Source of the DNA: Henriciella sp.
Lineage (GTDB): Bacteria; Pseudomonadota; Alphaproteobacteria; Caulobacterales; Hyphomonadaceae
Direction: 5' to 3'
Assembly: GCA_013213825.1 (NCBI GenBank)
Contig: JABSQA010000017.1
Location: forward strand, 1,670 to 37,967
Length of the DNA stretch: 36,298 nt
Shown: positions 19,425 through 28,056 of the stretch, in pieces
Numbering within the stretch: position 1 is the first letter of the stretch
Layout: every line of letters starts with the position of its first letter
Made by a program: the position numbers and the translations under genes
The notes under the pieces: generated by a model
What the model was told of the DNA's origin: nothing
Databases searched by the model: none
Seen by the model: only the letters and a program-made list of their open reading frames with translations

Positions 19425-20750
19425 TCATGTCCCCATCACTTTGTTGATTGCGGACTCAAGAGAAAGATCTTCCCTCTCTCCCGTGGCCCGACGCTTCAAC
19501 TCAACCGTACCAGATTTCACCCCGCGCGGCCCGACGGTGATTTGCCAGGGCAGACCAATCAGCTCCATGCGCGCAAATTTCGGCCCCGCACGATCAGATG
19601 TTTCATCATAAAGTGGATCTTTTCCAGCGGCCAGCAGCTTCGCATACGCCTCGTCCGCCACGGCTGCCACATCGTTCGCGTCTGGTTTCATAGAGATGAT
19701 GCCGGCACCAAAGGGCGCGACTTCATCTGGCCAGATAATGCCGTTTTCATCATGGCTCGCTTCGATAATCGCACCGACACAGCGTGACACTCCAACGCCA
19801 TAAGACCCCCCATGAATGGTGACCAGATCGCCCTCTTTCGTTTGCACTTCAGCTTTCATTGGATCGGAATATTTTGTTCCGAAATAGAAAATGTGACCGA
19901 CTTCAATCCCACGGGCTTTGACCTGGCGATCCGCAGGGATCGCGTTAAAGGCGGCTTCGTCATGCTTTTCTTCGGTGGCCGCATAATATTGCGTCCGCTT
20001 CGACATTTCCGCTTCCAAAGCGTTGAGATCATCAAAGTCAAAGTCCGCGCCTGGTGCGGGCACATCCAGCACAGCTTTATCACAATAGACTTCGCTTTCT
20101 CCGCTGTCTGCGAGGATCAGGAATTCATGGCTTAAGTCGCCGCCAATCGGACCAGGATCGGCCTGCATTGGAATGGCTGTGATCCCCATGCGATCAAATG
20201 TATTGAGATAAGCCGCAAACATTTTTTGATACGAGACCCGAGCTGCGTCTTCAGAAAGAGCAAAGCTATAGGCATCTTTCATCAAGAATTCGCGGCCCCG
20301 CATAATCCCGAAACGGGGGCGAATTTCATCGCGGAACTTCCATTGCTGATGGTAGAGATTGACCGGCAACGCTTTGTAGCTCTTCACAAAAGACCGGAAG
20401 ATATCGGTGATCATCTCTTCATTGGTTGGGCCATAGAGCATATCGCGATCATGCCGGTCCGTGATGCGCAGCATTTCTTCGCCATAATCATCATAGCGCC
20501 CGGATTCCCGCCATAGATCCGCCTGTTGCAAGGTAGGCATCAGCATCTCAATCGCGCCCGCACGATCCATCTCTTCGCGTACGATTTGCTCAATTTTTTT
20601 CAGAACGCGAAAGCCGAGCGGCAACCAAGAGTAAATCCCTGCCCCATTTTGACGAACCATGCCGGTCCGGAGCATCAATTTATGGCTCGCAATTGTTGCG
20701 TCCGAGGGCACGTCTTTAGAGACTGGAATGAAATAGCGAGAGAGGCGCAT
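19425..20750 (-). CDS. proS: Prolyl-tRNA synthetase, short form without insertion domain
   Basis: ProRS charges tRNA-Pro. The 441-residue protein is a class II synthetase with motif 1 around [19 protein letters not shown]. Motif 2 is [20 protein letters not shown] and motif 3 is [11 protein letters not shown], followed by the anticodon-binding domain. Between motifs 2 and 3 there is no roughly 180-residue INS editing domain. This is the normal alphaproteobacterial short form, not a truncation; such organisms often have a free-standing editing protein elsewhere. The gene heads the proS-lolC-lolD-dnaE run and is divergent from the AraC-type gene. Confidence 0.96.
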   Translation of the reverse strand: MRLSRYFIPVSKDVPSDATIASHKLMLRTGMVRQNGAGIYSWLPLGFRVLKKIEQIVREEMDRAGAIEMLMPTLQQADLWRESGRYDDYGEEMLRITDRHDRDMLYGPTNEEMITDIFRSFVKSYKALPVNLYHQQWKFRDEIRPRFGIMRGREFLMKDAYSFALSEDAARVSYQKMFAAYLNTFDRMGITAIPMQADPGPIGGDLSHEFLILADSGESEVYCDKAVLDVPAPGADFDFDDLNALEAEMSKRTQYYAATEEKHDEAAFNAIPADRQVKARGIEVGHIFYFGTKYSDPMKAEVQTKEGDLVTIHGGSYGVGVSRCVGAIIEASHDENGIIWPDEVAPFGAGIISMKPDANDVAAVADEAYAKLLAAGKDPLYDETSDRAGPKFARMELIGLPWQITVGPRGVKSGTVELKRRATGEREDLSLESAINKVMGT

Positions 20751-20867
20751 TTTCGTATCTTTTTGAACAGGTTGGAATTTTTCTCCCTGTTATGCACAAC
20801 CGCCCGGCTTGGCTAGGGGCAAGTGCTGCGCTTGACGTTCCGGCGAATGCGGGCAGGACTAAGGGTC

Positions 20868-21938
20868 ATGCTTTTACTCGATGCTGCGTTTCGATTTTCA
20901 GGGATCACGATCCTGCTACTCGTCGCCTTGATTGTCTTGCGCGACGCACGGCATTTACTGCAAGGGCGGCTAGCAGCGGCCATGTGCATTTGTCTATCGG
21001 GCATGCTGCTTAACACGATGCCGGAATGGTATGGCGCCCCGTTTGCCGTGGTGGCCATCGCCTGGATTATACACATCCCGAATATTATTCTGCTTTGGTT
21101 ATTTGCGCTGTCGCTTTTCCAAGATGATTTTGAGATGCGACGCATTCATTGGGCGGCGCTTGCGGCAACGACCGTATTTGTATTGACCATCCAATCATCG
21201 ATCTATTGGGACATTACACCACTCACCTATGCCTCCATCGCAGCCAATCGAATTCTCGGCTTTTCGGTCCTTGCCCACTTGTTCTGGACCGCCTGGAGCG
21301 GGCGCAATGATGACTTGATCGAAGCGCGACGCCGCACACGGCTCTGGTTTATTCTCGGCTTAGGTGTGACGGCATTCGTAATCATGGCCGGAGAAGCCCT
21401 GCATTACGGCCTGACCTTTGATAATGACGACCCGACTTGGTTTACCACGGCGCGATCCATCATCGCCTTTCCGATGATTATCATCGGGGCGCTTTGGTTT
21501 CTCAAACTTTTGCCCGAAACACTGCTTTTTGAACGCACCACGGCGCAACCCATCTCTCAAGCCAAAGTCGACCCCAAGGACCAGGCCACTCATGCCCGCC
21601 TGGTCTCGATTATGGAGACGGACAAACTTTATCGGGAACAAGGTCTAGGCATTGGCGATCTTGCATCCAAGCTCGGCGTACCCGAACATCAGCTTCGCGC
21701 GCTGATTAATAAGGGGCTCGGCTATCGCAACTTTGCCGCTTTTCTGAATCAGTACCGATTGGCCGAAGCCAAAGCGGTCTTGGCTGACCCTGAACAAGCC
21801 CGGACACCGATTCTCACCATTGCCATGGATGTGGGTTATGCCTCCCTCGCAACGTTCAATCGCGCGTTTAAGTCCGAAGAAGACACGACGCCGAGCGCGT
21901 TTCGCGCCGCCGCCCTGGAATCCGCCGCGCAATCTTGA
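20868..21938 (+). CDS. Membrane-anchored AraC-family transcription regulator
   Basis: The 356-residue product has an N-terminal half of about six to seven hydrophobic helices (about 5-225; for example GITILLLVALIVL and IIHIPNIILLWLFALSLF) and a cytoplasmic C-terminal AraC/XylS-type DNA-binding domain. Two helix-turn-helix units are visible: GIGDLASKLGVPEHQLRALI, and TPILTIAMDVGYASLATFNR followed by TTPSAFR. I chose the ATG at 20868 because AGGA lies nine bases upstream; GTG 20823 and ATG 20847 are alternatives with poorer sites. Signal perception by the membrane part is an inference from the architecture. The next gene is a fatty acid hydroxylase, and direct repeats lie between them, suggesting local control. 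Confidence 0.85.
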   Translation: MLLLDAAFRFSGITILLLVALIVLRDARHLLQGRLAAAMCICLSGMLLNTMPEWYGAPFAVVAIAWIIHIPNIILLWLFALSLFQDDFEMRRIHWAALAATTVFVLTIQSSIYWDITPLTYASIAANRILGFSVLAHLFWTAWSGRNDDLIEARRRTRLWFILGLGVTAFVIMAGEALHYGLTFDNDDPTWFTTARSIIAFPMIIIGALWFLKLLPETLLFERTTAQPISQAKVDPKDQATHARLVSIMETDKLYREQGLGIGDLASKLGVPEHQLRALINKGLGYRNFAAFLNQYRLAEAKAVLADPEQARTPILTIAMDVGYASLATFNRAFKSEEDTTPSAFRAAALESAAQS

Positions 21939-21970
21939 AAATCTGTCCTCATTTTTGAAATTGTGCCGTC
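21935..21970. promoter_or_regulatory. Two direct repeats 20 bp apart; candidate AraC-type operator
   Basis: TTGAAAATCTGTCCTC (21935-21950) and TTGAAATTGTGCCGTC (21955-21970) match at 12 of 16 positions and start 20 bp apart, about two helical turns. They begin at the stop of the AraC-type gene and lie upstream of the hydroxylase gene. A weaker third copy (GCGAAATCTGATTGTC, 21998-22013) follows. Direct repeats on one face of the helix are typical of AraC-family sites; assignment to this particular regulator is inference. Confidence 0.4.
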
Positions 21971-22044
21971 AATTTCGCGAATGCGGAGAGCCGAGTTGCG
22001 AAATCTGATTGTCTAGCCTCATCGACAGACGAGGAGACAAAAAA

Positions 22045-22884
22045 ATGGAAATATTACCGTTCTTTACCGAATATCTAGGGCCGCGCATTCTGGGTGGTAT
22101 TCAGTTTGAATCGACCCGATACGCGATGGGCACGCTGGTCACGTTTTTTGTCCTTTGGATTGTCCTGCATCGTTTCATTGAAACCCGCAAAATTCGCAAA
22201 CCCACCCCTCGCGCGAAGCAAATTCAGATGGAGCTGAAACACTCGTTCAAGACCGTATGCGTCTTCGTCGCGATGGACATTTTCATCTTCGAAGCCGCTG
22301 ATCTTGGCATTTTCCAGAAGTACGATGATTTCGCAGACTATGGCATGCTTTGGTTCTGGGTCTCGATCCCATTGCTGATCATTCTGCACGATGCGTATTT
22401 CTATTGGACGCACCGGGCGATGCACACCGCCAAGCTCTATAAGCGCACCCATATGCAGCATCACCGGTCACACAATCCAACCCCGTTCACAGCGTACAAT
22501 TTCGCCGCCGCTGAAGCCGTTATCGAATATATGTATGTGCCCATCGCACTGATGTTGATCCCGACCCATAATCTCGCGCTGTATATCGTTCTGTCGATTA
22601 TGATCTTCAAAAATGCTCTGGCACATAGCGGCTATGAAGTGTTCCCCCGTACTTGGGCGCGGCTGCCCGTGCTGGGTTGGCTTACCACGGTGACGCATCA
22701 TGACATGCACCATGAGCGTGGAACCGGTAATTTCGGCTTCTATTTCACCTGGTGGGATCGCTGGATGGGCACCGAGCACCCAAACTATCTTCAACGCCTC
22801 GACGAGCAAGAAGCCCGCGCTAAAGCGATCAAAGCCGCCCGCCGCGCGGCAAAGAAACGGCCACAGATGGTGCCGGCCGAATAG
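22045..22884 (+). CDS. Fatty acid hydroxylase / sterol desaturase superfamily membrane di-iron enzyme
   Basis: This is a membrane enzyme of the fatty acid hydroxylase superfamily, which uses a histidine-bound di-iron centre and O2 to oxidise lipid chains or sterol-like rings. The 279-residue protein has four or more hydrophobic segments and the diagnostic histidine boxes: HDAYFYWTHRAMH (about 115-127), HMQHHRSHN (about 136-144) and THHDMHHE near residue 225. The C-terminus is Lys/Arg/Ala-rich. I chose the ATG at 22045, preceded by GAGGAG, over the open-frame start at 22009. Its lipid substrate cannot be read from sequence; carotenoid, sterol, ornithine-lipid or fatty-acid substrates are all possible. 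Confidence 0.88.
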   Translation: MEILPFFTEYLGPRILGGIQFESTRYAMGTLVTFFVLWIVLHRFIETRKIRKPTPRAKQIQMELKHSFKTVCVFVAMDIFIFEAADLGIFQKYDDFADYGMLWFWVSIPLLIILHDAYFYWTHRAMHTAKLYKRTHMQHHRSHNPTPFTAYNFAAAEAVIEYMYVPIALMLIPTHNLALYIVLSIMIFKNALAHSGYEVFPRTWARLPVLGWLTTVTHHDMHHERGTGNFGFYFTWWDRWMGTEHPNYLQRLDEQEARAKAIKAARRAAKKRPQMVPAE

Positions 22885-22912
22885 GCAAAACCGTCTCTCG
22901 ATACCCTCACAC

Positions 22913-22948
22913 GGCCGGCGCCCCTCTCTCGCGTCGGCCCCTTTTTTT
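22913..22948 (+). terminator. Rho-independent terminator after the hydroxylase gene
   Basis: A nine-base-pair stem (GGCCGGCGC with GCGTCGGCC, one G-U pair) closes a nine-base loop and is followed by CC and seven T residues. It lies 29 bases after the hydroxylase stop and ahead of modA, so the AraC/hydroxylase unit and the mod operon are separate transcripts. Confidence 0.85.
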
Positions 22949-23007
22949 GATGGGGAATCGACACAAAGACCTTGGAGTAATAGGACTTTCCGTTCGAGAT
23001 ATGGCGT

Positions 23008-23022
23008 AGAGGATTTCCGATT
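23008..23022 (+). promoter_or_regulatory. Ribosome-binding site and ATT start proposed for modA
   Basis: AGAGGA (23008-23013) is followed by a six-base spacer and ATT (23020-23022), which opens the only frame that gives ModA a signal peptide. No ATG, GTG or TTG occurs in this frame between the upstream TAG at 22981 and the GTG at 23116. ATT starts are rare but known (for example infC). A mutated or miscalled ATG is the alternative. Confidence 0.5.
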
Positions 23023-23799
23023 AAGCGGTTCTTTTTCATTTGCTTTTTAGCGGCAGCCTTCGGCGCGCTCGCAGACTGCTCAGGGCAGCAATCGCGCGAG
23101 TCAGCGACGATTGCCGTGGCGACCAATTTCAAAACCACGCTAGAGAAGCTCGAATTCGATTTTGAAGCCCGCAGCGGATATGCCCTCAACATCGTCTCTG
23201 GCTCCACCGGCAAACTCTATGCACAAATCATCCATGGTGCCCCATACGATGTCTTTCTCGCTGCTGATCAAGTTCGCCCTGAGCGATTGGTGCAAAATGG
23301 CGCGGCCGATTCAGAGTCGCGCTTCACTTATGCGCATGGCGGACTAGCGCTTTGGGGGCCATCACGTTCCGAAGTCACGCCTGATACGCTTTGGGAGATC
23401 GACATTGCACGTTTCGCGCTCGCCAATCCGGATCTCGCCCCATACGGCGCAGCCAGTCTGCAATTGCTGGAACGTTATGAACGCGTCGAGCTGCTCGAAC
23501 CAAAATTCGTCTATGGCGAAAGTGTCGGACAGACCTTCGCCTTCATTCGCACAGGCAATGCTGAGCTTGGTTTTGTTGCCGCATCTCAAATTCTTGCTCT
23601 GCCTGAAGCTCATCGCGGCGGCTATTGGTTGGTGCCGCGTCAGCTCCATGACCCAATCGCACAAGACGCCGTCTTATTAAATCGCGGCGTTGACAATCCA
23701 GTCGCATCCGCCTTCCTGACCTATCTCCGTTCCGACGACGCGAAAGAGATCATTCGCGAGAGCGGTTATTGGAATGCATATGGAGACTGGGTCGAATGA
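23020..23799 (+). CDS. modA: Molybdate ABC transporter substrate-binding protein ModA
   Basis: ModA captures molybdate (or tungstate) in the periplasm for the ModBC channel. The mature part starts TIAVATNFKTTLEKL and includes SGSTGKLYAQIIHGAPYDVF and FLAADQVRPE. These are the ModA oxyanion-site regions, of the ATNF subtype. Upstream in frame is KRFFFICFLAAAFGALADCS, a good export signal. It could be cut after ALA by signal peptidase I, or at the Cys as a lipoprotein, although Asp before Cys is unusual. The usual start codons fall only after this signal (GTG 23116), so I use ATT 23020 with AGAGGA upstream (259 residues). It overlaps modB as ATGA. Confidence 0.85.
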   Translation: MKRFFFICFLAAAFGALADCSGQQSRESATIAVATNFKTTLEKLEFDFEARSGYALNIVSGSTGKLYAQIIHGAPYDVFLAADQVRPERLVQNGAADSESRFTYAHGGLALWGPSRSEVTPDTLWEIDIARFALANPDLAPYGAASLQLLERYERVELLEPKFVYGESVGQTFAFIRTGNAELGFVAASQILALPEAHRGGYWLVPRQLHDPIAQDAVLLNRGVDNPVASAFLTYLRSDDAKEIIRESGYWNAYGDWVE

Positions 23800-24476
23800 G
23801 CTTGCCAGATCTCACAGCCCTATGGCTCACGGCGCGTCTGGCTTTTGTCACGACTCTCGTCCTGCTCGTGTTCGGCACGCCGCTAGCCTGGTGGCTGGCG
23901 CAGACGAGGTCGCGGTTCAAACCCGCCATTGAAGCGATTATCGCCCTGCCCCTCGTGCTTCCTCCGACTGTGCTTGGCTTCTATCTTCTGATTGCGATGA
24001 GCCCGAATGCGCCCTTCGGTGAGTTTTGGATGGCGGCAACGGGCGACACGCTCAGTTTCTCATTCACCGGCCTCGTTATCGGCTCCGTCATCTATTCCTT
24101 CCCGTTCATGATTCAGCCGCTGCAAAGCGCTTTTGAAGGCCCCGTTCAGCAAGCGATGCGAACCGCTGCCAGCCTTCGCGCCTCTCGGCTGGACGCGTTC
24201 TTTTCGGTCGCACTCCCCATGTCCGTCCGCGGATTTGTCACGGCGACGGTCCTTTCTTTCGCCCACACGCTCGGGGAGTTCGGTGTCGTTCTTATGGTCG
24301 GCGGGAATATCCCTGACCGCACGCGTGTCGCTTCAATTGAAATTTATGAGAATGTTGAGACGCTAAATTATGGCGACGCCCATGCGCTTTCACTGATCCT
24401 GCTGATCATCTCATTCATCACGCTGTTCTGCGTCTTCCTATTCAACAAACGGTTCCCAGCGCATGTCCGGCTCTGA
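23796..24476 (+). CDS. modB: Molybdate ABC transporter permease ModB
   Basis: ModB forms the membrane channel for molybdate import. The 226-residue protein has about five to six membrane helices and ALPLVLPPTVLGFYLL, a hallmark of ModB. The EAA loop that docks ModC reads around AMRTAASLRASRLDAFFSVA, and SFAHTLGEFGVVLMVGGNI follows near the C-terminus. The ATG at 23796 overlaps the modA stop (ATGA); the longer open frame from 23769 would only add modA-overlapping residues. It overlaps modC by 14 bases. Confidence 0.96.
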   Translation: MSLPDLTALWLTARLAFVTTLVLLVFGTPLAWWLAQTRSRFKPAIEAIIALPLVLPPTVLGFYLLIAMSPNAPFGEFWMAATGDTLSFSFTGLVIGSVIYSFPFMIQPLQSAFEGPVQQAMRTAASLRASRLDAFFSVALPMSVRGFVTATVLSFAHTLGEFGVVLMVGGNIPDRTRVASIEIYENVETLNYGDAHALSLILLIISFITLFCVFLFNKRFPAHVRL

Positions 24477-25554
24477 GCTCACCCTCTCTGCTGAGATCGC
24501 ATTGGACGATTTCACCCTGACCGTTGACGAGCACGTGTCGCTGAACGGTGTGACGGCCGTGTTCGGCCCGAGCGGGAGCGGTAAGACCAGCCTGCTCAAT
24601 CTTGTCGCTGGCTTTCTTCGCCCCGACCGCGGTGAGATTTCTTTTGGTGATGAGATCTGGGCGAAAACCGAACCAAAAGCCTGGGTGCCGCCGCACCGAC
24701 GGCCGGTTGGGACTGTCTTTCAAGACGCGCAGCTTTTTCCGCACCTCTCAGTCCGTGGTAATCTCGACTATGCTGATAAGCGTGCGGACAAAACTGCGCC
24801 CGGGCATGCGCGAACGAAAATCATCGACGCCATGGCGCTCTCGCCATTGCTCAACCGCACGGTGCAAACGCTTTCGGGTGGCGAGCGCCAACGCGTCGCC
24901 ATAGCGCGGACCCTGCTCACACGCCCGCGACTTTTGCTGCTCGATGAGCCGCTTTCTGCCCTCGACGGTGCGCGTAAAGCAGAACTCCTGCCCTTCCTCG
25001 AGACACTGAAGACCGAATTTGCACTGCCCACGCTCTATGTGTCTCACGATGTTGATGAAGTCAGCCGGATCGCGGACCGGGTCATGATGCTAGAAGCTGG
25101 CCGCGTCATCGCCACCGGGCGAACAGATGACGTGCTGAGCCGCTTTGGTCTGGAAGCTGGACGAAACCCCTATGAGCAGGCCGCCTTTCTCAGCGGTGTG
25201 ATTGATCAAGAGGCTGCGCGCGACGGATTGATCGCGGTGCGCATTGGCGAGGCAACGATATGGCCCGCCGCCAATGTGGATCTAGCGAGTGGCGCGCGCG
25301 TATCCTTAAAAATTCCCGCACGCGATGTTTCAATCGCTCTGGAGGAACCGACCGGGATCAGCATTCAAAACATGTTGTCGGCATCGGTGGTCGCGATCGA
25401 GCCAACAAAGCGGCCCGCCTTTCAAACCGTCACGCTTTCTGTGGGCGACCAGACCATACTCGCAACCGTGACCCGCAAAGCGGTCACGGACCTTGCACTC
25501 GCGCCCGGGCGGGCGGTCTTTGCTTTAATCAAAAGCGCGACCTTCCACCACTAG
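24463..25554 (+). CDS. modC: Molybdate ABC transporter ATP-binding protein ModC
   Basis: ModC drives molybdate uptake. The 363-residue protein has an ABC domain with Walker A GPSGSGKTSLL, Q-loop VFQDAQLFPHLSV, signature LSGGERQRVAIARTLL, Walker B LLLLDEPLSALD and H-loop YVSHDVDEV. It is followed by a C-terminal molybdate-binding (TOBE/Mop-like) domain (about 290-360, with ISIQNMLSASVVAIEP). That regulatory domain allows inhibition by bound oxyanion in characterised ModC proteins. No modE regulator or molybdopterin gene is seen in the window. It converges on the DUF1622 gene with an eight-base gap and no obvious terminator. Confidence 0.96.
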   Translation: MSGSELTLSAEIALDDFTLTVDEHVSLNGVTAVFGPSGSGKTSLLNLVAGFLRPDRGEISFGDEIWAKTEPKAWVPPHRRPVGTVFQDAQLFPHLSVRGNLDYADKRADKTAPGHARTKIIDAMALSPLLNRTVQTLSGGERQRVAIARTLLTRPRLLLLDEPLSALDGARKAELLPFLETLKTEFALPTLYVSHDVDEVSRIADRVMMLEAGRVIATGRTDDVLSRFGLEAGRNPYEQAAFLSGVIDQEAARDGLIAVRIGEATIWPAANVDLASGARVSLKIPARDVSIALEEPTGISIQNMLSASVVAIEPTKRPAFQTVTLSVGDQTILATVTRKAVTDLALAPGRAVFALIKSATFHH

Positions 25555-25562
25555 GCCGGCGC

Positions 25563-26000
25563 TCAAGCGTGCTGCTTGTCCTGCGCGTGTTGAATCTCCA
25601 ATATCTCGCGGCCAAGAAAGAAGGAAATCGCAGTCCGGATGAGCACTAAGAGACCGACAAAGATCAGGTCTGTCAGCTCTCGCGTAATCACCGTATGGAT
25701 GATGTCTGACGCGATCATGAATTCGAGCCCGGTCAGGATGTAGGTCCCGAGAATGGTGCGTGCAGCGCTGAGGTTTGAGAGATTTTTGGTCAACCCAATC
25801 CCGTGCCGAAGTCCGGCCAGCAATCGAAACAAAGCCACGAAGAACCCAAACAAGATCAAAGCCACGCCAATCAGATCAATACAGATCGCCAGCCCTTCGA
25901 GCGCATGCGCAACGGGTTCATCAAGGCCAAAGGGCAAATGTTCAAGCGATGTGCCACCGGTCATCCCGTCCATGATGTGACTTTGTTCCTCGGCGCTCAT
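25563..26000 (-). CDS. DUF1622 family small membrane protein
   Basis: The 145-residue protein has three hydrophobic helices (about 32-60, 80-102 and 108-128). The spacing, the central RLLAGLRHGIGLTKN and the end LVLIRTAISFFLGREILEI resemble the DUF1622 family of uncharacterised inner-membrane proteins. The first 30 residues are polar and contain several Met and His residues. The ATG at 26000 shares one base with the stop of the Rieske-ThDP gene (TGATG), so it is the second gene of that unit. GTG 26003 is an alternative. A membrane anchor or partner for the upstream enzyme is a reasonable inference, not something the sequence proves. Confidence 0.8.
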   Translation of the reverse strand: MSAEEQSHIMDGMTGGTSLEHLPFGLDEPVAHALEGLAICIDLIGVALILFGFFVALFRLLAGLRHGIGLTKNLSNLSAARTILGTYILTGLEFMIASDIIHTVITRELTDLIFVGLLVLIRTAISFFLGREILEIQHAQDKQHA

Positions 26001-27994
26001 CACAAGAGCTCCGCATCCGTGACCACTTCAACCAAGCTCGGCCCATCATGCGCGATCGCTTTAGCCAAGGCTTCGTCGAGTTGCTCACGTGTTTTGACAA
26101 GCTCGCCCATGCCACCGCATGAGCGGGCAAAGCCAGCAAAGCTCGGATTGACCAGACTTGTTTGCCAGACTTCAAACTCTGCCGCTTTTTGTTCTTTCGA
26201 GATTTTTCCGAGCTCAGAATTGTTCATCAAGACATGCGTGATGTTCATCCCGTATTTGACCGCCGTGGTGAATTCCATCGCATATTGGCCAAAGCCACCA
26301 TCGCCAGAAACCGAAATGACTTTGCGGCCTTTATAAGGACCGTCTTCCTGTGTCGCAGCCCACGCGCCCATCGCGGCCGGGAAGGAGAAGCCGATCGACC
26401 CAAGATAGCCCGACATCAAGACACGTTGCTGCCCAGTCGGCTCAAAGTAACGGCCAAAGGAGTAAGTATTATTGCCGACATCCACCGGCAGGATGGCATC
26501 TGCTGGCGTTGCGCGCGTCAGCGCTTCGAACAAGGCGGCAGCAGAGACGCCTTTGCCGCGATCCTCCGCGACACGGCTTGCCTTTTCCGCGCGCCAAAGT
26601 TTCCAACGCTCGGCGACTTCACCGCGCGCATCTATGGCCGAAGCGCCGCTATCCTTCAGCGCCGCGTGGAACAGATCCGCCGTCACGCCGACATCGCCCA
26701 TGACTGGCACCGTCACCGGATGGCGTTTTGCCAATCGCATCGGATCTGTGTCGACCTGGATGGTCGGCGCGCCCTCATAGATGCCGGTATGGTCAGAGAA
26801 ACTTGATCCAAATACAAGCAGCAAATCGGCTTCATTCATAAACCAGCTGGCAATCGGCGTCCCGGACCGCCCCATCACACCCGCAGCGAGTGGGTGATCA
26901 TCGCCGATCTGACCTTTGGCTTTAAACGTTGTCGCAACCGGCGCCCCGAGTTGCTCAGCCAAAGCTGTGACTTGAGCCATTCCGTCTTGTGCGCCATAGC
27001 CGACAATGATCATGGGCCGTTTGGCGCTTTTCAGGAGCGTCATCGCCTCACCCACCGCGGATGGCGGTGGGGCGACAGTAAGGTCCGCCATTCGACCAGT
27101 TGGGTTGTAAGCTTTCGCGCCGTCGGCCGCTGGTTTTGGCTGCACATTGTCAGGGAAGACCAAGTGCCCGACGCCGCGCTTCAAGATCGATGTCTTGATC
27201 GCTTGCGTCATGAGGAGCGCATGATCAGACGTCAGATGCACCGTTTCAGAGAACTCGGCGACAGCTTCAAAGGCCGCTTCGAGATCTATGTCTTGGAACG
27301 CGTGTACGCCGACGACTTGGTCTTGCACCTGCCCGGTCAGCGCCAAAGCCGGAGCGCCATCGACTTTGGCGTCCCATAGGCCGGTCAGCAAATTGGTTGC
27401 ACCGGGACCTGCGATTGTCAGAGCCGCCGCAGGCTTTCCTGTCAGCTTGCCATAGCCCGAAATCGCGAAGGCCGCGCCGCCTTCGTGTCGAATGCCATAA
27501 TATTTGAGTTTGCCCTCTGCTTCTTGCATTCGCAGCGCGTCGGCCAAGCCGAGATTTGAGTGACCGACCATGCCAAAGACGCTGGTCACGCCCCAATTGG
27601 TCATGGTCTCAGCCATAACGTCAGCAATCGTTCGCTCGCGTGGTGGCAAGGCCGGAACACCGACATAGACCCCGTCATCGCGGATATCGACGTCGAACAT
27701 CTCCTGGCCCGTATCTTCATGTCCGCCCGGTGGCTTACCGGTCAGCGGATCAAAGTCCCAGCCATGCCAAGGACAGCGCAACCAGCATTGGCCTTCTATG
27801 CCTTCTTCGATCGATCCTTCGCCTAAAGGCCCACCTTGGTGGGGGCATTTATTGTCCATGGCCGCATACTGGCCTTTAAAATGTACCAGCGCGACCGACT
27901 GTGTTCCCGCCGTGGCCGATTTCACGCGGCCTTCAGCCACTTCTCCCGGTTCAGCGACCTTGTGCCATATCAAAGTGGTTGTGTTCTTAGACAT
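26000..27994 (-). CDS. Fusion of a Rieske [2Fe-2S] domain to a ThDP-dependent pyruvate oxidase/acetolactate synthase-like enzyme
   Basis: The 664-residue protein has two parts. Residues 1-115 are a Rieske-type ferredoxin with Cys50-x-His52 (CPHQGGPLGEG) and Cys74-x2-His77 (CPWHGWDF). Residues 120-664 form a complete ThDP enzyme. It has the activating Glu171 in GIRHEGGAAFAISGYG, GPGATNLLTGLWDA, a central domain, and the C-terminal GDGGFGQYAMEF (564-575) with NN at 591-592, the Mg/ThDP motif. It looks most like the pyruvate oxidase (PoxB)/acetolactate synthase group. Ordinary members carry no iron-sulfur domain. I infer that electrons from 2-oxo acid decarboxylation leave (or arrive) through the Rieske centre. 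The substrate is unknown. The start ATG is preceded by GAGGGG. It is divergent from the second Rieske operon. Confidence 0.9.
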   Translation of the reverse strand: MSKNTTTLIWHKVAEPGEVAEGRVKSATAGTQSVALVHFKGQYAAMDNKCPHQGGPLGEGSIEEGIEGQCWLRCPWHGWDFDPLTGKPPGGHEDTGQEMFDVDIRDDGVYVGVPALPPRERTIADVMAETMTNWGVTSVFGMVGHSNLGLADALRMQEAEGKLKYYGIRHEGGAAFAISGYGKLTGKPAAALTIAGPGATNLLTGLWDAKVDGAPALALTGQVQDQVVGVHAFQDIDLEAAFEAVAEFSETVHLTSDHALLMTQAIKTSILKRGVGHLVFPDNVQPKPAADGAKAYNPTGRMADLTVAPPPSAVGEAMTLLKSAKRPMIIVGYGAQDGMAQVTALAEQLGAPVATTFKAKGQIGDDHPLAAGVMGRSGTPIASWFMNEADLLLVFGSSFSDHTGIYEGAPTIQVDTDPMRLAKRHPVTVPVMGDVGVTADLFHAALKDSGASAIDARGEVAERWKLWRAEKASRVAEDRGKGVSAAALFEALTRATPADAILPVDVGNNTYSFGRYFEPTGQQRVLMSGYLGSIGFSFPAAMGAWAATQEDGPYKGRKVISVSGDGGFGQYAMEFTTAVKYGMNITHVLMNNSELGKISKEQKAAEFEVWQTSLVNPSFAGFARSCGGMGELVKTREQLDEALAKAIAHDGPSLVEVVTDAELL

Positions 27995-28033
27995 TTGTTT
28001 ACCCCTCGCTTGCTTTTCGCTGACCTATCGGAA

Positions 28034-28056
28034 TTATCTATGTTAGGCATATAAAA
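28034..28056. promoter_or_regulatory. Inverted repeat in the divergent Rieske promoter region; candidate operator
   Basis: TTATCTATG (28034-28042), five spacer bases and CATATAAAA (28048-28056) form an imperfect palindrome with seven of nine half-site positions matching. It sits within the 154-base gap between the divergent Rieske-ThDP and Rieske-GltB-like genes, in its most AT-rich part, close to where promoters of both units would be. No regulator gene lies next to it, so the binding protein is unknown. Confidence 0.3.

Noticed and set aside
19425-20750. proS as a truncated gene, because it is much shorter than E. coli ProRS
   Set aside because: All three class II motifs and the anticodon domain are present; the missing part is the editing insertion, which is normally absent in Alphaproteobacteria.
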